A stretch of DNA of 64,000 nucleotides from NCBI RefSeq assembly GCF_030272615.1, contig NC_081405.1, positions 610,325,065 to 610,389,064 of the forward strand, given 5' to 3'. The notes under the pieces were generated by a model. It was not told where the DNA came from. It saw only the letters and a list, made by a program, of their open reading frames with translations, and did no database searches. Numbering within the stretch: the first letter of the stretch is position 1; each line of letters begins with the position of its first letter. The position numbers and the translations under genes were made by a program. This DNA comes from Cryptomeria japonica. Lineage: Eukaryota; Streptophyta; Pinopsida; Cupressales; Cupressaceae. Below are positions 36,235 to 48,866 of this stretch, one piece after another.

Positions 36235-37260
36235 AAATTAATGAAAGATTGAATATATTAGTTGACAGGCAAGGAATTCTGAAAATTGGTTTTTTAAACA
36301 AGCATATTTTATTTGTAGTTGATGGTGAAAAACGAAAATGAAGTATAAATATCAGGGATATGATTTTATCTTGGCTCTCGGTTTCCTGAAACATCTGAAA
36401 CTAAGTTGGCAGGTATTAGCATTGATCAATTTTGGGAATCAATGGCAGATGGGCAAAGGTCTCTAATAACGCAGAGAGTGTTGGATGGTGGGTTAGCACA
36501 TGTTGCAAGTTATCCGGTAGTTGTTCAATGCCCGAAACTAGTTTTGGAATGTTCGAGAGCATATAATCCAGAAAATCGAGAGGTGAAGACTGTCAATGAC
36601 ACATTGGTGGCAAATCTTGATCTATTTTCTCTTGGGATCGTACTCAGATTTGTAGTTAGAGATCAGTTCATAGATATTAGTAAGGAGTATGCAGAACAGT
36701 ATTTTTTCAATAATAAAGCCCAATGCCTAAATACCATAGCCAAAAATTGGTTGTTGGCACCGAAAAGGGGAAAATCACATTTGCCAAAGTCAATTAATAG
36801 GTTTTCAGTGGTGGAAGACATTTCCAATATGGTCATACTTTTAAACAGGTTAGTAGAAAATTAGTTCTTATAATCTTGAAGACTGGATGTTCCATTTTAT
36901 CATCATTATATATGAAAGCAATCAATTCATTGATTGAGGAAAAATCATTAATAATAATATACATGACCAGTCAACTCAATATGAAGCAAATCAATACTTC
37001 TATATGATATCTTACCTCTTATTTGTTATTGTATGAATGAAGAATTGGCTAGATCTCAGGATATTTATGATAATACACCTCAAATATATAACTTTTGTCC
37101 ACAGTTACAGTTAGAATAGAGCTACAAACATTTCCAAAGGGTAAATGATGCTTTCACTATGTTAACAGTAAGAGAACTTTAGGGAAATAATGGGCTTCAA
37201 ATATCTCTAGAAGTAGCAACTCTTGTTTGGCAATAGTAGCAACTCTTGTTAACCTTGTGT
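36235..37260 (+). pseudogene. accessory retroelement ORF, N-terminal part (decayed)
   Basis: The best stretch (36406-36864) reads ISIDQFWESMADGQRSL, VASYPVVVQCPKLVLECSRA, VNDTLVANLDLFSLGIVLRF, CLNTIAKNWLLAPKRG and SVVEDISNMVILLNRL. Traces continue to about 37140. I recall this type of N-terminal segment from ORFs in conifer retroelement-like sequences, but cannot verify it here. It is probably the N-terminal half of the accessory ORF family seen at 1-2964 and 37380-40640. It is a broken fossil. Confidence 0.5.
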
Positions 37261-37379
37261 ATAGGAGATATGTTGGATAGGTCAACATGTCCGATGTGTT
37301 ATAGTTTAAAATAATTAGCGAGTCACCATTGGTTAAAACTACATCTACAAAGTTAATAGATCCTTGAATGTATCTCTAG

Positions 37380-40300
37380 AGGGAGAAGATGATCCCTCAC
37401 CTATCTCCTCTACTACAATTTAGGAAGAGAAGTGTCATGTTCTTCACCGGGATTAGTGTTACCTCAAGGAGGGATACCCACTTCAACTTTTTCTCCTACA
37501 CCTTGCCCACTTGTTTTCTTTGGAGGATTATTCTCCTCATTCTACTTGCCACTCTTCTCAGTCTCATCTCCTCCTATTATGTGAATACTAAAAGATGACA
37601 CATCAATATCGTGTATCGATACATCAAGTATGTTTGGAGTCACCTAGAGAAACTTGTTCCTAAATAGTCACTTCATCCTTCTTCATTTCTTCAAGGATTT
37701 TGGCTTTTTTTTTATCTTTTTTCTCCGCATACTTTCTATCTCATCTTCATCCCTCCCCATTAAGTTATTTACCCTTTGCTTGGTCTAGAAGTCTTGTGCT
37801 TGCATTTGTGATAGTTTAGCCCTTCCTTCTTTGGTAATAGATTGTTTGGCCTATTTCGAAAGCCTATTGTCTCATCTTAGCTTCCTTCTGTACTACTTCA
37901 TTCCTCTTATCATTAAGAAAACAAATTGAGCAATAATGTCACTAAGAGCGATATTAAAACTCATCATATACATCACAATGGCCTTCTCAATTGTGGTCTT
38001 CTCAATAAGAGCTTACTCATCATACAACTTTTCTATCTCTTTTAATGCTCCATACTTTATAGTTGTATTAATAGTAGCATCAAGCTATAGAGGCTCATGT
38101 ACTGGTGTCTCTAAAGGAGCCTTCTTCGTTTCCTTTTCTTTTTCCTTTTGAACTACCTTTTTCTCTCCTTGTCTCGTTCTTGTCTCTATCATTTTTAGTA
38201 TTAAATATTCCTTTTCTTATTGTTCATCATCATCAGACATATTCACTAGTTTAATCATTTCTCTTTTAGCCTACTAGTTCTTTGTTTCTTCTTCTCAATA
38301 TATGTAGTTTCCACTGGTATCTCAATAGTAGTATTTCTTTTTCTAGGAGGTGTTTGAGAATATTTACAAGATTTCGGAGTACTAGAGGCAAACCTAATTA
38401 CTCTTCTAGATCCCTATAGATATTGCAGAGTGGCAGCAGGAGCTTGTGATTCCTCAAGTGTACTTTTAGATGAAATTGTAATTTCTTCTCTAGCTCTGCT
38501 TTAGTCTTCTCAAAACTCTCATATATATTCTTCCTCATTATCTTTCTTCTTATCTCATCATATGCCTCAAATATCTCAATATTTGGATCCTTAGGTTTGT
38601 TTTTTATTATGTTAGCAAGGAGAAGGCTCTTTACCTATGAAACAACAAAATCACATAGTAGCAACAAAACCCTGGCCCCAAACAACCAGACAAAGGGAGC
38701 CAAAATCAACCTTCAGAAATAGTCAAACATAACCATGATCCTTAGGTTTGTTGACCAAGAAGTCAACATAAGAAATTCATTGAGGGCCAAAGACCTCATA
38801 GGGCAGTTCATAGGTATCCATGCAATTTTTGGTTTAACAACCTCCATGTAGAAATTGTCTTTATCCACTATAAAAGTAGTAATATCCTTATATCTCTCCA
38901 TAAGCTATGGAGGTAACCTATAACTCAATTGCATTTCATTTTGAAATGCCTTGAAGAATCCCCAATATTAAGTCACTTGTCGTAGTATTTGTAAAGCTAT
39001 ACATTCGATCCCTAATCTGAAGGCTATTAGAATATCTCTTCTCTAGACCACATTCTACAGCCCAAGCAATTTCATCATGAAATAGAATATTAGACAAATA
39101 AAAAGAGAACCATAATAGAAGTTGTATCTAGTTTCATTTGTCCTATGCAAGTTGTCCATTAGTTGTTGTCGCAAGAGCTCACAAACATCCTAATATTTTC
39201 CTTCACCATTTGTTATGCAACGTAGATTCCAGTGGTGATAGTAGATCCTTCCATGTTAGTGAAATAAATCTTGCACGCAGTGCCTATAGTAGCATACCTG
39301 AAACCTAGGTCAGTGATATAATTCATAGTAAGTGTCCTTTTGTCAAATTTTTCTTTGGTGAGTTTAATGACCTCATCATTTTTTATTGATTTCAATGTTG
39401 GTATAGATCTAGTGGAACGCAACCTAGACACTTCTCTTATGTCTTCTTTTCTGAACCTATAGGGTTTATCAAGATAAATAAAATCCTCATGTATCTAGCT
39501 TAATGCAATTATTGTCCATTCTTCTTTATAAATATAATTCTGGTCATTATTGTTTCTTGAGTTGTAAATTTTGTTTAAAATACAATGGATTTGCAGCACC
39601 ATCATGATTCCCTCTCCCTTGTATAATTACACTTTTCTTTTAAATTTCAAACTATTCTATTAATTGTTTAATAAGGTCACCCTATTCTACATAAACAAAT
39701 GTAACTAAATGCAAAATAAAGGCAATTGTTTACAACTTCAAACTATACTTATGTATGTATTACCCTTTTTGAAATTGGTTAACTAAATAGTATATATTGT
39801 CCAATTTTTTTGAGTTGCCAACTTGACCCTCTACATTGTGGCATTCAATGTTTTGGCTAATGTGTCATTTCATAACATGGACCCCTCACACACTATTGCT
39901 CTCTCCACCATCTTATTCTCTCACTTACTTTCACTCTGTGTGTGTGTGTGTGTGTGCATATACAAGTATATGTATACATATATATTAGTAATTAAGATAC
40001 ATATGAGTTTTACATATCTATAAATAAATTTTAGGCAAATACTATTGTATGGGGTAGTTCCCTGTATATTAACTAGTAATAAAGGCAAATTTGAGTTTTA
40101 CAAATGGTGGTATAGGAATCTAATCCCACCACTAACTTCTATGATCCTATCTACTTGAGCTCGAATGAAGGGGTCTTAATAAGAATTGAATCTCTCCATA
40201 TTGTCCTCATTGATTCTTTTCTTGAATATATTCTAGACTCTTTTTTATCTTTCCCTTTTCACCTTCAGCTTCCAAGTCAAATAAATCTGCTAGTGTTTCT

Positions 40301-40640
40301 AAGATTAGCTTTACCAAGACATTGTTGATTTCGTCGAATATTGCATTGTAATTGATGGTGACTGTAACCTTCCTACCCACAATCACTTCCCACATAGTAT
40401 TTCCAAATACTTCAATAATGGGGGTCAAGAGCCTCCCATAGATGAGTCCATCATGCACATGGCTTTATTCCCATTCCCAAGCACCTACTCCAATAATGTT
40501 AATTATGGCTTCCTTTGCTAAAGGATCATTGTTCCATTTGAAAAGTCAAGCATAATTCTCATCTCTTGTTTCCTCTACATAATCATAATGCACCCCAAAA
40601 TGTTCTACCATGTTTTTGTGCTATTGAGCTTGTGAAATCA
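37380..40640 (-). pseudogene. accessory retroelement ORF, second decayed copy
   Basis: Minus-strand translation gives HDGLIYGRLLTPIIEVFGN and FDEINNVLVKLILETLADLF near 40240-40450, RSIPTLKSIKNDEVIKLTKE near 39300-39430, and VDKDNFYMEVVKPKIAW near 38820-38880, then lysine/glutamate-rich sequence to about 37700. The second and third stretches align in order with the ORF at 1-1080, so both come from one family. No LTRs are visible beside it. Fossil with many breaks. Confidence 0.5.
39937..39956. repeat. (TG)n microsatellite
   Basis: About ten TG units, followed by a TATATG-rich stretch. Confidence 0.95.
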
Positions 40641-41038
40641 TCTTTCTATATACCATTCTTCACATGGTCAAAAATACTACTAGCTCATTTAAAGTTGTCT
40701 TTCTGATTATTTCAAAGAGTCTCGTCTTATTCCTTTTAATGCTTCAATTTTAGACTCACTAGGATAGTGTTATATTCTCCATGTCTCTCACGAGTTCTTA
40801 TTAATACAGTAGATGGGATTGTTATGTCATCTTTTAGTTGTTTGTTTATTCTATTTAAGTGCATTGTGCTATCCACATTGGTCTCTTTGTAGTTTGTATC
40901 TTACACATCATTCTATGTGTGTATTTTATGTTATTACCAAGTCGTCTGTGTCCTTTGAATAATTTTGCCAATATTTGATCAATCTTCTATTAATATGTGT
41001 GTATATATATGCATATGTATATATGTATATATGTATGT

Positions 41039-41082
<44 letters not shown>

Positions 41083-41180
41083 CTTTGTCTATGAACACTA
41101 ATTTTACTAACTATTCTTTTTATGAATTAAATAATTTTAATTATTTTATTAATTCAACTTTATTCTTCTAATTAACATAG
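40641..41180. other. AT-rich stretch with an (AT)n run
   Basis: It contains a pure AT run of about 37 bases at 41043-41079. No gene is seen. Confidence 0.6.
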
Positions 41181-41575
41181 AACTAATCTAGGGGTTTCGG
41201 GGTTTGGTTGTGTTGCTTAGGTACTATAAGGGCACAGATTTGTTAGCAGGCACTGCAAAAATACCAGATGGAACAAGTAATGTAGCAGATGCAAGGGCCC
41301 TACTTTTTGGGCTTCACCTTTCTTGTTAACTCAACATTTCAAAGTTAATCACTGAAGGGGACTCGATGAACATAATATCGACCCTCAAAAAAATGGAAAC
41401 TTCGAATTGGAGAGTGGGATATTTCATTCAGAAGGCTTGGCAGTTGTTGGACATGTTCCATAGTTATCAAATTAACCACTATTATAGGGAGGCGAATTGT
41501 TTGGTAGGTGCTATGGCGAACAAAGGGTGTGATCTGCATGAAGGTGGAGATCATTTTTAATAAAGAATATTTCAC
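41181..41575 (+). pseudogene. LINE-type RNase H fragment, copy 1
   Basis: Translation shows ADARALLFGLHLS, LITEGDSMNIISTLKKMETS, NHYYREANCLVGAMANKG, the pattern of the RNase H domain at the end of plant L1-type LINE ORF2 (the E-A-LxxGL, EGDS and REAN-xAD/G-xxAN steps). An in-frame stop lies between the first two steps. The reverse transcriptase and endonuclease parts are absent, so it is strongly 5'-truncated or rearranged. A second similar domain follows 1 kb downstream. A host RNase H-like protein cannot be excluded, but the poly(A)-tailed neighbour favours LINE. Confidence 0.6.
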
Positions 41576-42280
41576 TAATAATGCTGAGTTGGCAATATTT
41601 TGTGTCTTGAGAAGCTCAATAATTTTTCCTTAAAGATTTCGTGTCTGAGTGCCTTGTGTAGGAAGTACGTGGACAAGTGGAGTTGTAAAAGTAGGGCTAG
41701 TATCAAACAATTGTAAGTTCTCTGATAAAGAATTAGTGTTGTTTTCAGAGATTATTTCCCCTAATGTGGCGGGCTAGTTCTATGCCCTTCATCATCTTTT
41801 ATTGCATAGGTCCCACAGTTCCAGACCTAATCGTCATCTTCAAGCGGGTGGAGACCTCAAAGCAGAGCATCAAGGCTTTCACATTGGTTATAATTATAAA
41901 GAAAAGGAGTAATTTGCACATAAACGTAATAAAGGAGAAATGAGTGAAAATAACTCATAATTTGTTTTATCACTCTGCACAAATTTGATATCTTTAAGTT
42001 TTTGGTTTTTTCAAGGGTTTATACATGTCTTATTTGGTTGAAGACTAGTTTTTTGGCATCTTCGGTCTAAATTGTTGTTGGGTTTAGCTTTTTTCTTGGC
42101 ATCTGTACAGGTTTTGTTTATGTTGTTTTGGGTGTCTCCGCTCTATACAAACTTGTTTTTGGAACTTTGTGGTTAGTTACCATATGATTTTTTTTGTGCA
42201 TATTAGATTTTCTTGGTTGGGGTTTTTTGGTTCAGTATTTTTCAACTATGCAAAACTGTCATTCTGACTGGAGCATTTAT
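41576..42280. other. possible 3' region of LINE copy 1
   Basis: T- and G-rich, no ORF. Its composition (TTGTTTTGGGTGTCTCCGC-like runs) resembles the 3' non-coding part of copy 2 at 43200-43440. Confidence 0.35.
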
Positions 42281-43481
42281 TTTTGTCTGGAGCAGCTTAC
42301 CAAGCTCTTGCCTTTGTTAAATCTTTGGGATTTAATAAAGTTTGGTTTGAGGGAGATTCTAATAGCATTGTAAAATGTCTAAAGGGTCTTTCCTCCCCAT
42401 CATGAACCATCAAAAACATTATATCTCAAGTCAAGGAGATAATCAATTCTTTCGAGTGATGTGTTATCTCTCACAGTTATAGAGAGAACAATACCATGGT
42501 TGATTGGGCTGCCAACATAGTTGTTTGTGCTGATCAAATGATCAGTTGGAAAGGTGAGCTGGATCTTCCTCATGAGGCTCGTGCCATCCTCATTTATGAC
42601 AGAGTGCATGGAAAAGAGGGAGCAATAAGTAATGATTACAATGTACTTTTCGACGAAAGTTGCCATAATGAGTCGAAAAGAGCGGTGCTTGAAGGTTGAG
42701 CTGGCATTTAATGTGAACAAGATTCAACACACTTTCTGGGTGCCTATTTCTTTTTTGAGGGTTTCCCTGCTATGTACTTTGGTATCTATGTTTGGCCTGT
42801 TTTGCATTGTGAAGGGAGTGATAAATTGAGTCGTTGACGATATGGGAGGCAATAGGAAAAGGATTGAGTCGCTTTCCTGTGATGAATGGAAGAAGAAGCC
42901 GAAAGCGTGGGCTATTTTGGTGACTACTAAGATGAAAGGATATATGGAGTGAATTCTAGGAAAAAACCCTACCATTACCAAATTATTCAAGAAGAATTGG
43001 AAGGAGGGCAAAATTACTATAGGCGGAAGAAAGGTGGAAATTAATGAAGGAATGATTGCTGAAGTCACTAGGATGCTACTGGACATGGTAAAAGAACCCG
43101 GGAAAGTATGAGGAAGATGGCTTAGCAAGCCAAGGAGTTGGAGGATCTTAAGGGTGTTGCTGCCTCAATGGTCCAACTGGAGAAGGAAGCTTTGGAGCTT
43201 CTCAAAATTTCTTTTAGGTTTGTTGTTTTGTGATCTCGACTGTCCCTTAGGTGTTTCTATGTTGTCCTTTTGTTTCTTTCGGTGTTCTTGCTGGCTTTTT
43301 GTCTCTGCCAGTTGTCTCAGTTTCTTGTTTTGTTCTATCTAGCTGGACTTTCAATGTTTTATCTATTTTATAACTTGCGGTAAAGGGTTTAGGGCCCCTT
43401 CAAAACTTGTTTTTCACTTAATAATTTTTTTTTTTTATTATTATTATATTCAAGCTATATGCTTTTTATCCAAAAAAAAAA
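42281..43481 (+). mobile_element. LINE 3' end, copy 2, with RNase H and poly(A) tail
   Basis: It begins with AYQALAFVKSLGFNKVWFEG and DSNSIVKCLKGL, then SHSYRENNTMVDWAANIVV, an L1-type RNase H domain with two in-frame stops (near 42404 and 42456). A 3' region follows, ending in ATATGCTTTTTATCC and a ten-base A run (43472-43481), the usual LINE 3' end. Between them, 42840-43110 encodes KPKAWAILVTTKMKGYM and GRKVEINEGMIAEVT, which I do not associate with LINE ORF2. It may come from another insertion or an extra ORF. The element is 5'-truncated. Confidence 0.6.
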
Positions 43482-44504
43482 CATTATTCTCCTATTTCAA
43501 AATTCATAATTCAAATTTCCCTCTAATTCATAATCAATTAATCTTTGATCAATTTTGTTCTAATATTAACTAAATAATTATATTATTTAATTAATCACAA
43601 TTATTTACTTTAATTAAATGATCTTTATTGTTTAATTAAGTCAATTTGTACTATGCAATCATTAATAAATAATTATCCCAAATTGTTGAATTAACTAATA
43701 GCGTCCTCTAAAATTAAATAAATTTCTTAATTTGTCTCACATTTTGAAAGAATTTCATTTCTCTCCAAATTCAAATGAAATTTATTTTCCTCTCATTTAT
43801 ATTTCAAGTTCACATTTTTGAAAACCAAAATTTCCTCCAAATTCAATTTCGTCTTGATTTCCTACATCAAATGTTGAAAATGAGTTAACTACCACTGACT
43901 CTCAGTTCAAACTAGTGAGTCAACAATCACCTTTTTCTAACTAGTTAGTCAACCCACTCTTTTTGAAATCACCTTTTTCTGACTAACTCATCTATCCACT
44001 CTTCAAGTCAATCAAATGAGTAAAATGTTCAATCAAATTCAATCATGCTGAGTGATTATCTCCAACCAAATCGTCTCATCAATTCAAAACCATTGATCGA
44101 CTTTGTTTTCAAATCAATCTGAAGTGTTCATTCAAATTTTAAAAATATATTAAAAAACATCAATTTTGAATATCAATAACCACATTCATTGACTTCTTGT
44201 GATCACCCTACACATAACTTGTGACTCTAAGAACCACTACCACCATATACAACAAGGAAGAGAAGAGAAATGGAGGAAAGAGCATCACATTCGACTTATG
44301 ATTTGCACATCTGATTATGTTTTCTTTGTTACTGCTTTGTCAAATATTGAATGTTACCTTTATTGTTTGTGATTGAAGATTTGTAATAGATTAGAGTTGT
44401 TTTTGCTCTTTCAGTCTATTTACAAGAAATTCAATTTTTCAGTGCTATATACATACATACATTGTACGTATGTATATGTGTGTGTGTGTGGGGGGGGGGG
44501 GGGG
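43482..44504. other. AT-rich stretch ending in (TG)n and (G)n
   Basis: No gene is seen. It ends with about six TG units and a run of 15 or more G directly before the terminal inverted repeat at 44505. Confidence 0.6.
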
Positions 44505-45370
44505 GTAAGTGCACCAAGATGGTGAACAAAAAGGGGGGTATAAGTGGCCACTTTTTTTTTTTTTTTTTTCTGAAAACGAGTAAACCCGAACTTCAAAGAG
44601 ATATTTGAAGGTCATGCACTAAAAACTAGGAGTTGAGAAAAGAATAAGAATTGTAGTGCTCTGAATTTAGTTTCTAAACTACTATTTTTAAAAAAAATTG
44701 GATAAGATTAAGAGGGTCAAACCTTTCACGCATGAAAAATTGTTCTTGATTTTTTCATAAAAATATAACATAGTTGTTTTCGTGCGCTGCACAAAATATA
44801 TAGTTAGATTTACTAGTTTTCAAAACCCTTTTGTAGGATGATAAGTAAGAGTGATATCTAGAAGTTGTGTATTTTTTTGTAATTTTCTGTTGAGTATTTT
44901 TTTTTTATGATTTTTTGAAGTGACCACATCCTAAAAATTTGGTACCTGTTCGTGCACTGGGCATAACTTGCATCAAAATAATCACAAATGACAACTTTTT
45001 TTTAAAAGTGTATAGAATCTAGTGAAGAACAATAATATGTAATTTATTTTAAATTTGGTCAAGTATATCAAAAGTTATTAAAAACATGGTAGACATATGT
45101 CTGTGAGGACTGTCAAGGCACTGGTAAAGAAAATTAAAGTTTACTATGCTAATGTTGTCCAAAAATAGAAAAAATTATATGGTCAGAAAACTAAGAAGAC
45201 TTGTGAGATTATGGTGGTAATTTTAGAGATACCCACTTGATCATTTGTAAACCTGATGAAGACAAACTCAAGAAATCATGTTGGAAGATGAAAAAATGTG
45301 TAAAGGGACAAAAATGGGGAGAAAAGGGGCTTGCAAGCCTTAAGGTCATTTTCCAACCCTCTTACCAAGC

Positions 45371-45569
45371 CAAACCCGCACGGGTTTAGGAAAACAAAAA
45401 GTACTATTCACAATTCTTCATAACCCACACGGGTTTTGAAAAACAAAAAGTACTATTCATAGTTCTTCATAACCCGCACGGGTTTTGAAAACCAAAAAGT
45501 ACTATTCATAGTTCTACATAACCCGTACTTTTTGGTTTTGAAAACCAAAAAGTACGGGTTATGTAGAAC
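45371..45569. repeat. 49-bp array ending in a 59-bp perfect palindrome
   Basis: Units start at 45371, 45419, 45468 and 45517 (steps 48, 49, 49). Each has an AACCCGCACGGGTTTTGAAA-like core plus AAAAAGTACTATTCA. The last unit is turned into a perfect palindrome at 45511-45569, with two 29-base arms around G45540 (GTTCTACATAACCCGTACTT ... AAGTACGGGTTATGTAGAAC). Confidence 0.9.
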
Positions 45570-45770
45570 CAAAGCCATTATTTTGTGTTTCATAAAACCC
45601 GTATGGGTCATGAAGACATAATAATGTATGCTTGTAAACTTAACATTTACTACACATGTACAGATTTACATATATAATATGTGTTTATGTATATATGCAT
45701 ATCTATAGTTATATATACATGTATTAATTTAGATATATGTATATATGTTTGTATACATGCATGTCTCCCT

Positions 45771-46364
45771 TATTTCCCTCTCTCTCATCTTCCTTCCCCA
45801 TCACTATATTTGTCTATTCTAAGCCCTTATTATCCTCCTTGAGTTCTATCTCATCNNNNNNNNNNNNNNNNNNNNNNNNNNNNNNNNNNNNNNNNNNNNN
45901 NNNNNNNNNNNNNNNNNNNNNNNNNNNNNNNNNNNNNNNNNNNNNNNNNNNNNNNNNNNNNNNNNNNNNNNNNNNNNNNNNNNNNNNNNNNNNNNNNNNN
46001 NNNNNNNNNNNNNNNNNNNNNNNNNNNNNNNNNNNNNNNNNNNNNNNNNNNNNNNNNNNNNNNNNNNNNNNNNNNNNNNNNNNNNNNNNNNNNNNNNNNN
46101 NNNNNNNNNNNNNNNNNNNNNNNNNNNNNNNNNNNNNNNNNNNNNNNNNNNNNNNNNNNNNNNNNNNNNNNNNNNNNNNNNNNNNNNNNNNNNNNNNNNN
46201 NNNNNNNNNNNNNNNNNNNNNNNNNNNNNNNNNNNNNNNNNNNNNNNNNNNNNNNNNNNNNNNNNNNNNNNNNNNNNNNNNNNNNNNNNNNNNNNNNNNN
46301 NNNNNNNNNNNNNNNNNNNNNNNNNNNNNNNNNNNNNNNNNNNNNNNNNNNNNNNTTCTCTCTC

Positions 46365-46422
<58 letters not shown>

Positions 46423-46528
46423 CTTTTCTAATCTCACTCTCTCTCCCTCTCCCTCTCCCCCTCTCCTTTTCCCCCAATCTCCCTCTCTCTCTCCTTTGCC
46501 TCCATCCCCTCTGCCCTCCATCCCTCCA

Positions 46529-46603
<75 letters not shown>

Positions 46604-46673
46604 CTTTTCCCCAATCTCCCTCTGTCTCTCCCTTTCTGCTCCCTCTCCCTCCACCCACCTCTCCTTATCCTAT

Positions 46674-46704
<31 letters not shown>

Positions 46705-46850
46705 CCTCCCTATCCCCATCTCTCTCTATCTCTAACTCTCTCTCCCTCTCACCCTCTCCTTTTCCCAATCTCCCTCCCTCCCCCTCTCCTTATCCTAATC
46801 TCTCTCTCTCTCTCCTTATCATATCCTCTCCCTCTTATCCTATCCCCTAT

Positions 46851-46887
<37 letters not shown>

Positions 46888-47294
46888 CTTATTATATTCT
46901 ATCCCTCTCTTCCTATTCTCGTACTCTCTCTCTCTCTCCCTCCCTCTCCCTCTCCCCCTCTCTTTTTCCCAATCTCCCTACATCCCCCTCTCCTTATCCT
47001 ATTCTCTCTCTCCCCTCTCCTTTTCCCAATCCCCCTCTCTCCTCTCCCTCTCATCCTTTTCAAAATATCCCTCTCCCCCCTCTCCTTTTCCTAATCTCCC
47101 TCTCTCCCTCTCCCTCCATCCCCCTCTCCTTATCCTACTCTCTCTCTCTCTCTCTACCTCTCTCTCTCTCTCTCTCTACCTCCCTCTTCCCCATCTCCTT
47201 TTCCCAATCTCCCTCCCTCCCCCTCTCGTTATCCTAATCTCTCTCTCTCTCCTTTTCCCAATCTCCCTCTCCCTCCATCCCCCTCTCCTTATAC

Positions 47295-47338
<44 letters not shown>

Positions 47339-47676
47339 CCCAATTTCCCTTTCTCTCCCTCTCCCCCTCTCCTTTTCCCAATCTCCCTCTCTCTCCCTCT
47401 CACTCTCTCCATTTCCCAATCTCCCTCTCAATCTCCCTTTCTCTCCCTCTCACTCTCTCCTTTTCCCAATATCCCTGTCTCTCCCTCTCCCCATCTCCTT
47501 TTCCTAATCCCACTCTCTCCCTCTCCCTCCATCGCACCCTCTCTCACCCTCTCTCTCTCTCTCTCTCTCCCTCTTATTTTTCTAATCACTCTCTCTCCCT
47601 CTCCCTCTCCCTCTCCCCCTCTCCTTTTCCCAATCTCCCTCTCTCTCCCTCTCCCTCCATCCCCCTTTCCTTATCC

Positions 47677-47727
<51 letters not shown>

Positions 47728-47974
47728 AATTTCCCTTTCTCTTCCTATCCCCCTCTCCTTTTCCCAATCTCTCTCTCTCCCTCTCCCCCTCTCCTTTTCC
47801 TAATCCCCCCTCCATCCCCCTCTCTTTATCCTACTCTCTCTCTCTCTCTCTCTCTCTCCTTTTCCCAATCTCCCTCTCTCCCTCTCCCCCTCTTCTTTTT
47901 TGAATCTCCCTCTCCCCCCCTCCTTTTCCCAATCTCTCTCTCTCTCCCTCTTCCTCCATCCACCTCTCCTTATC

Positions 47975-48026
<52 letters not shown>

Positions 48027-48112
48027 TCCCAATCTCCGTCTCTCTCCCTCTCCCCCTGTCCTTTTCCAGATCTCCCTCTCTCTCCCTCTCCCTCCACCCC
48101 CTCTCCTTATCC

Positions 48113-48174
<62 letters not shown>

Positions 48175-48197
48175 CCCTCCATCCCCCTCTCTTTATC

Positions 48198-48250
<53 letters not shown>

Positions 48251-48365
48251 CCCAATCTCCCTCTCTCTCCCTCTCCCCCTCTTCTTTTTCGAATCTCCCT
48301 CTCCCCCTCTCCTTTTCCCAATCTCTCTCTCTCCCTCTTCCTCCATCCACCTCTCCTTATCCTAC

Positions 48366-48407
<42 letters not shown>

Positions 48408-48505
48408 TATCCTATTCTCTCCCTCTCTTCCTATCCCCTATCCTCTCTCTTACCCCCTCTCCCCCTCTCCCCCTACTCTCTCTCTCTCTCTCTCTCTCTC
48501 ACACT
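45771..48505. repeat. (CT)n and related pyrimidine satellite
   Basis: Roughly 2.7 kb of CTCTCT runs mixed with CCTTTTCCCAATCTCCCT and CCTTATCCTA units, so it is a higher-order array rather than a pure dinucleotide. The long ORFs on both strands are artefacts of its composition. It is interrupted by the gap at 45856-46355. Confidence 0.95.
45856..46355. other. assembly gap (500 N)
   Basis: Exactly 500 undefined bases inside the pyrimidine satellite. The round size suggests a placeholder, so the true length is unknown. Confidence 1.
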
Positions 48506-48606
48506 TCCTATTTGGTTCCTAGTTCTATATAACCCATACGGGTTATGCAGAACTAAGACAAAAACTTATAGTTTTGCATAACCTGTGGGTTTCTAAAAAG
48601 AATAAT

Positions 48607-48866
48607 GTTCCTCAAAACCCAGGAACTTTTCATTTTTTATTATAAAATATAATGTTCCTCAAAACCAGTACGGGTTTTGAGGAACTTTTGATTTTTTATC
48701 ATAAAATATAACGTTCCTCAAAACCAGTACGGGTTTTGAGGAACTTTTAATTTTTTACTATAAAATATAATGTTCCTCAAAACCCATATGGGTTTTGAGG
48801 AACTTTTAATTTTTCTATTATAAAATATAATGTTCCTCAAAACCCATACGGGTTTTGAAGAACTTT
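48607..48866. repeat. 59-bp array of short hairpins
   Basis: Five units start at 48607, 48654, 48713, 48772 and 48832. Each has GTTCCTCAAAACC on one side and GGTTTTGAGGAAC on the other with GTACGGG or CATACGGG between, so each can fold into a stem. They are separated by ATTATAAAATATAA spacers. The first unit is shorter. The core matches that of the 49-bp array on the other side of the element. Confidence 0.9.

Noticed and set aside
45737-48532. Long ORFs on both strands (up to 332 codons) of Ser/Leu-Pro or Arg/Glu repeats
   Set aside because: They are translations of the (CT)n satellite and of undefined bases. Any frame of such DNA stays open, so they say nothing about coding.
45371-48866. 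Regular repeat-spacer look of the 49- and 59-bp arrays as a CRISPR
   Set aside because: The spacers are near-identical too, the units are tandem hairpins, and the surroundings are plant nuclear DNA.
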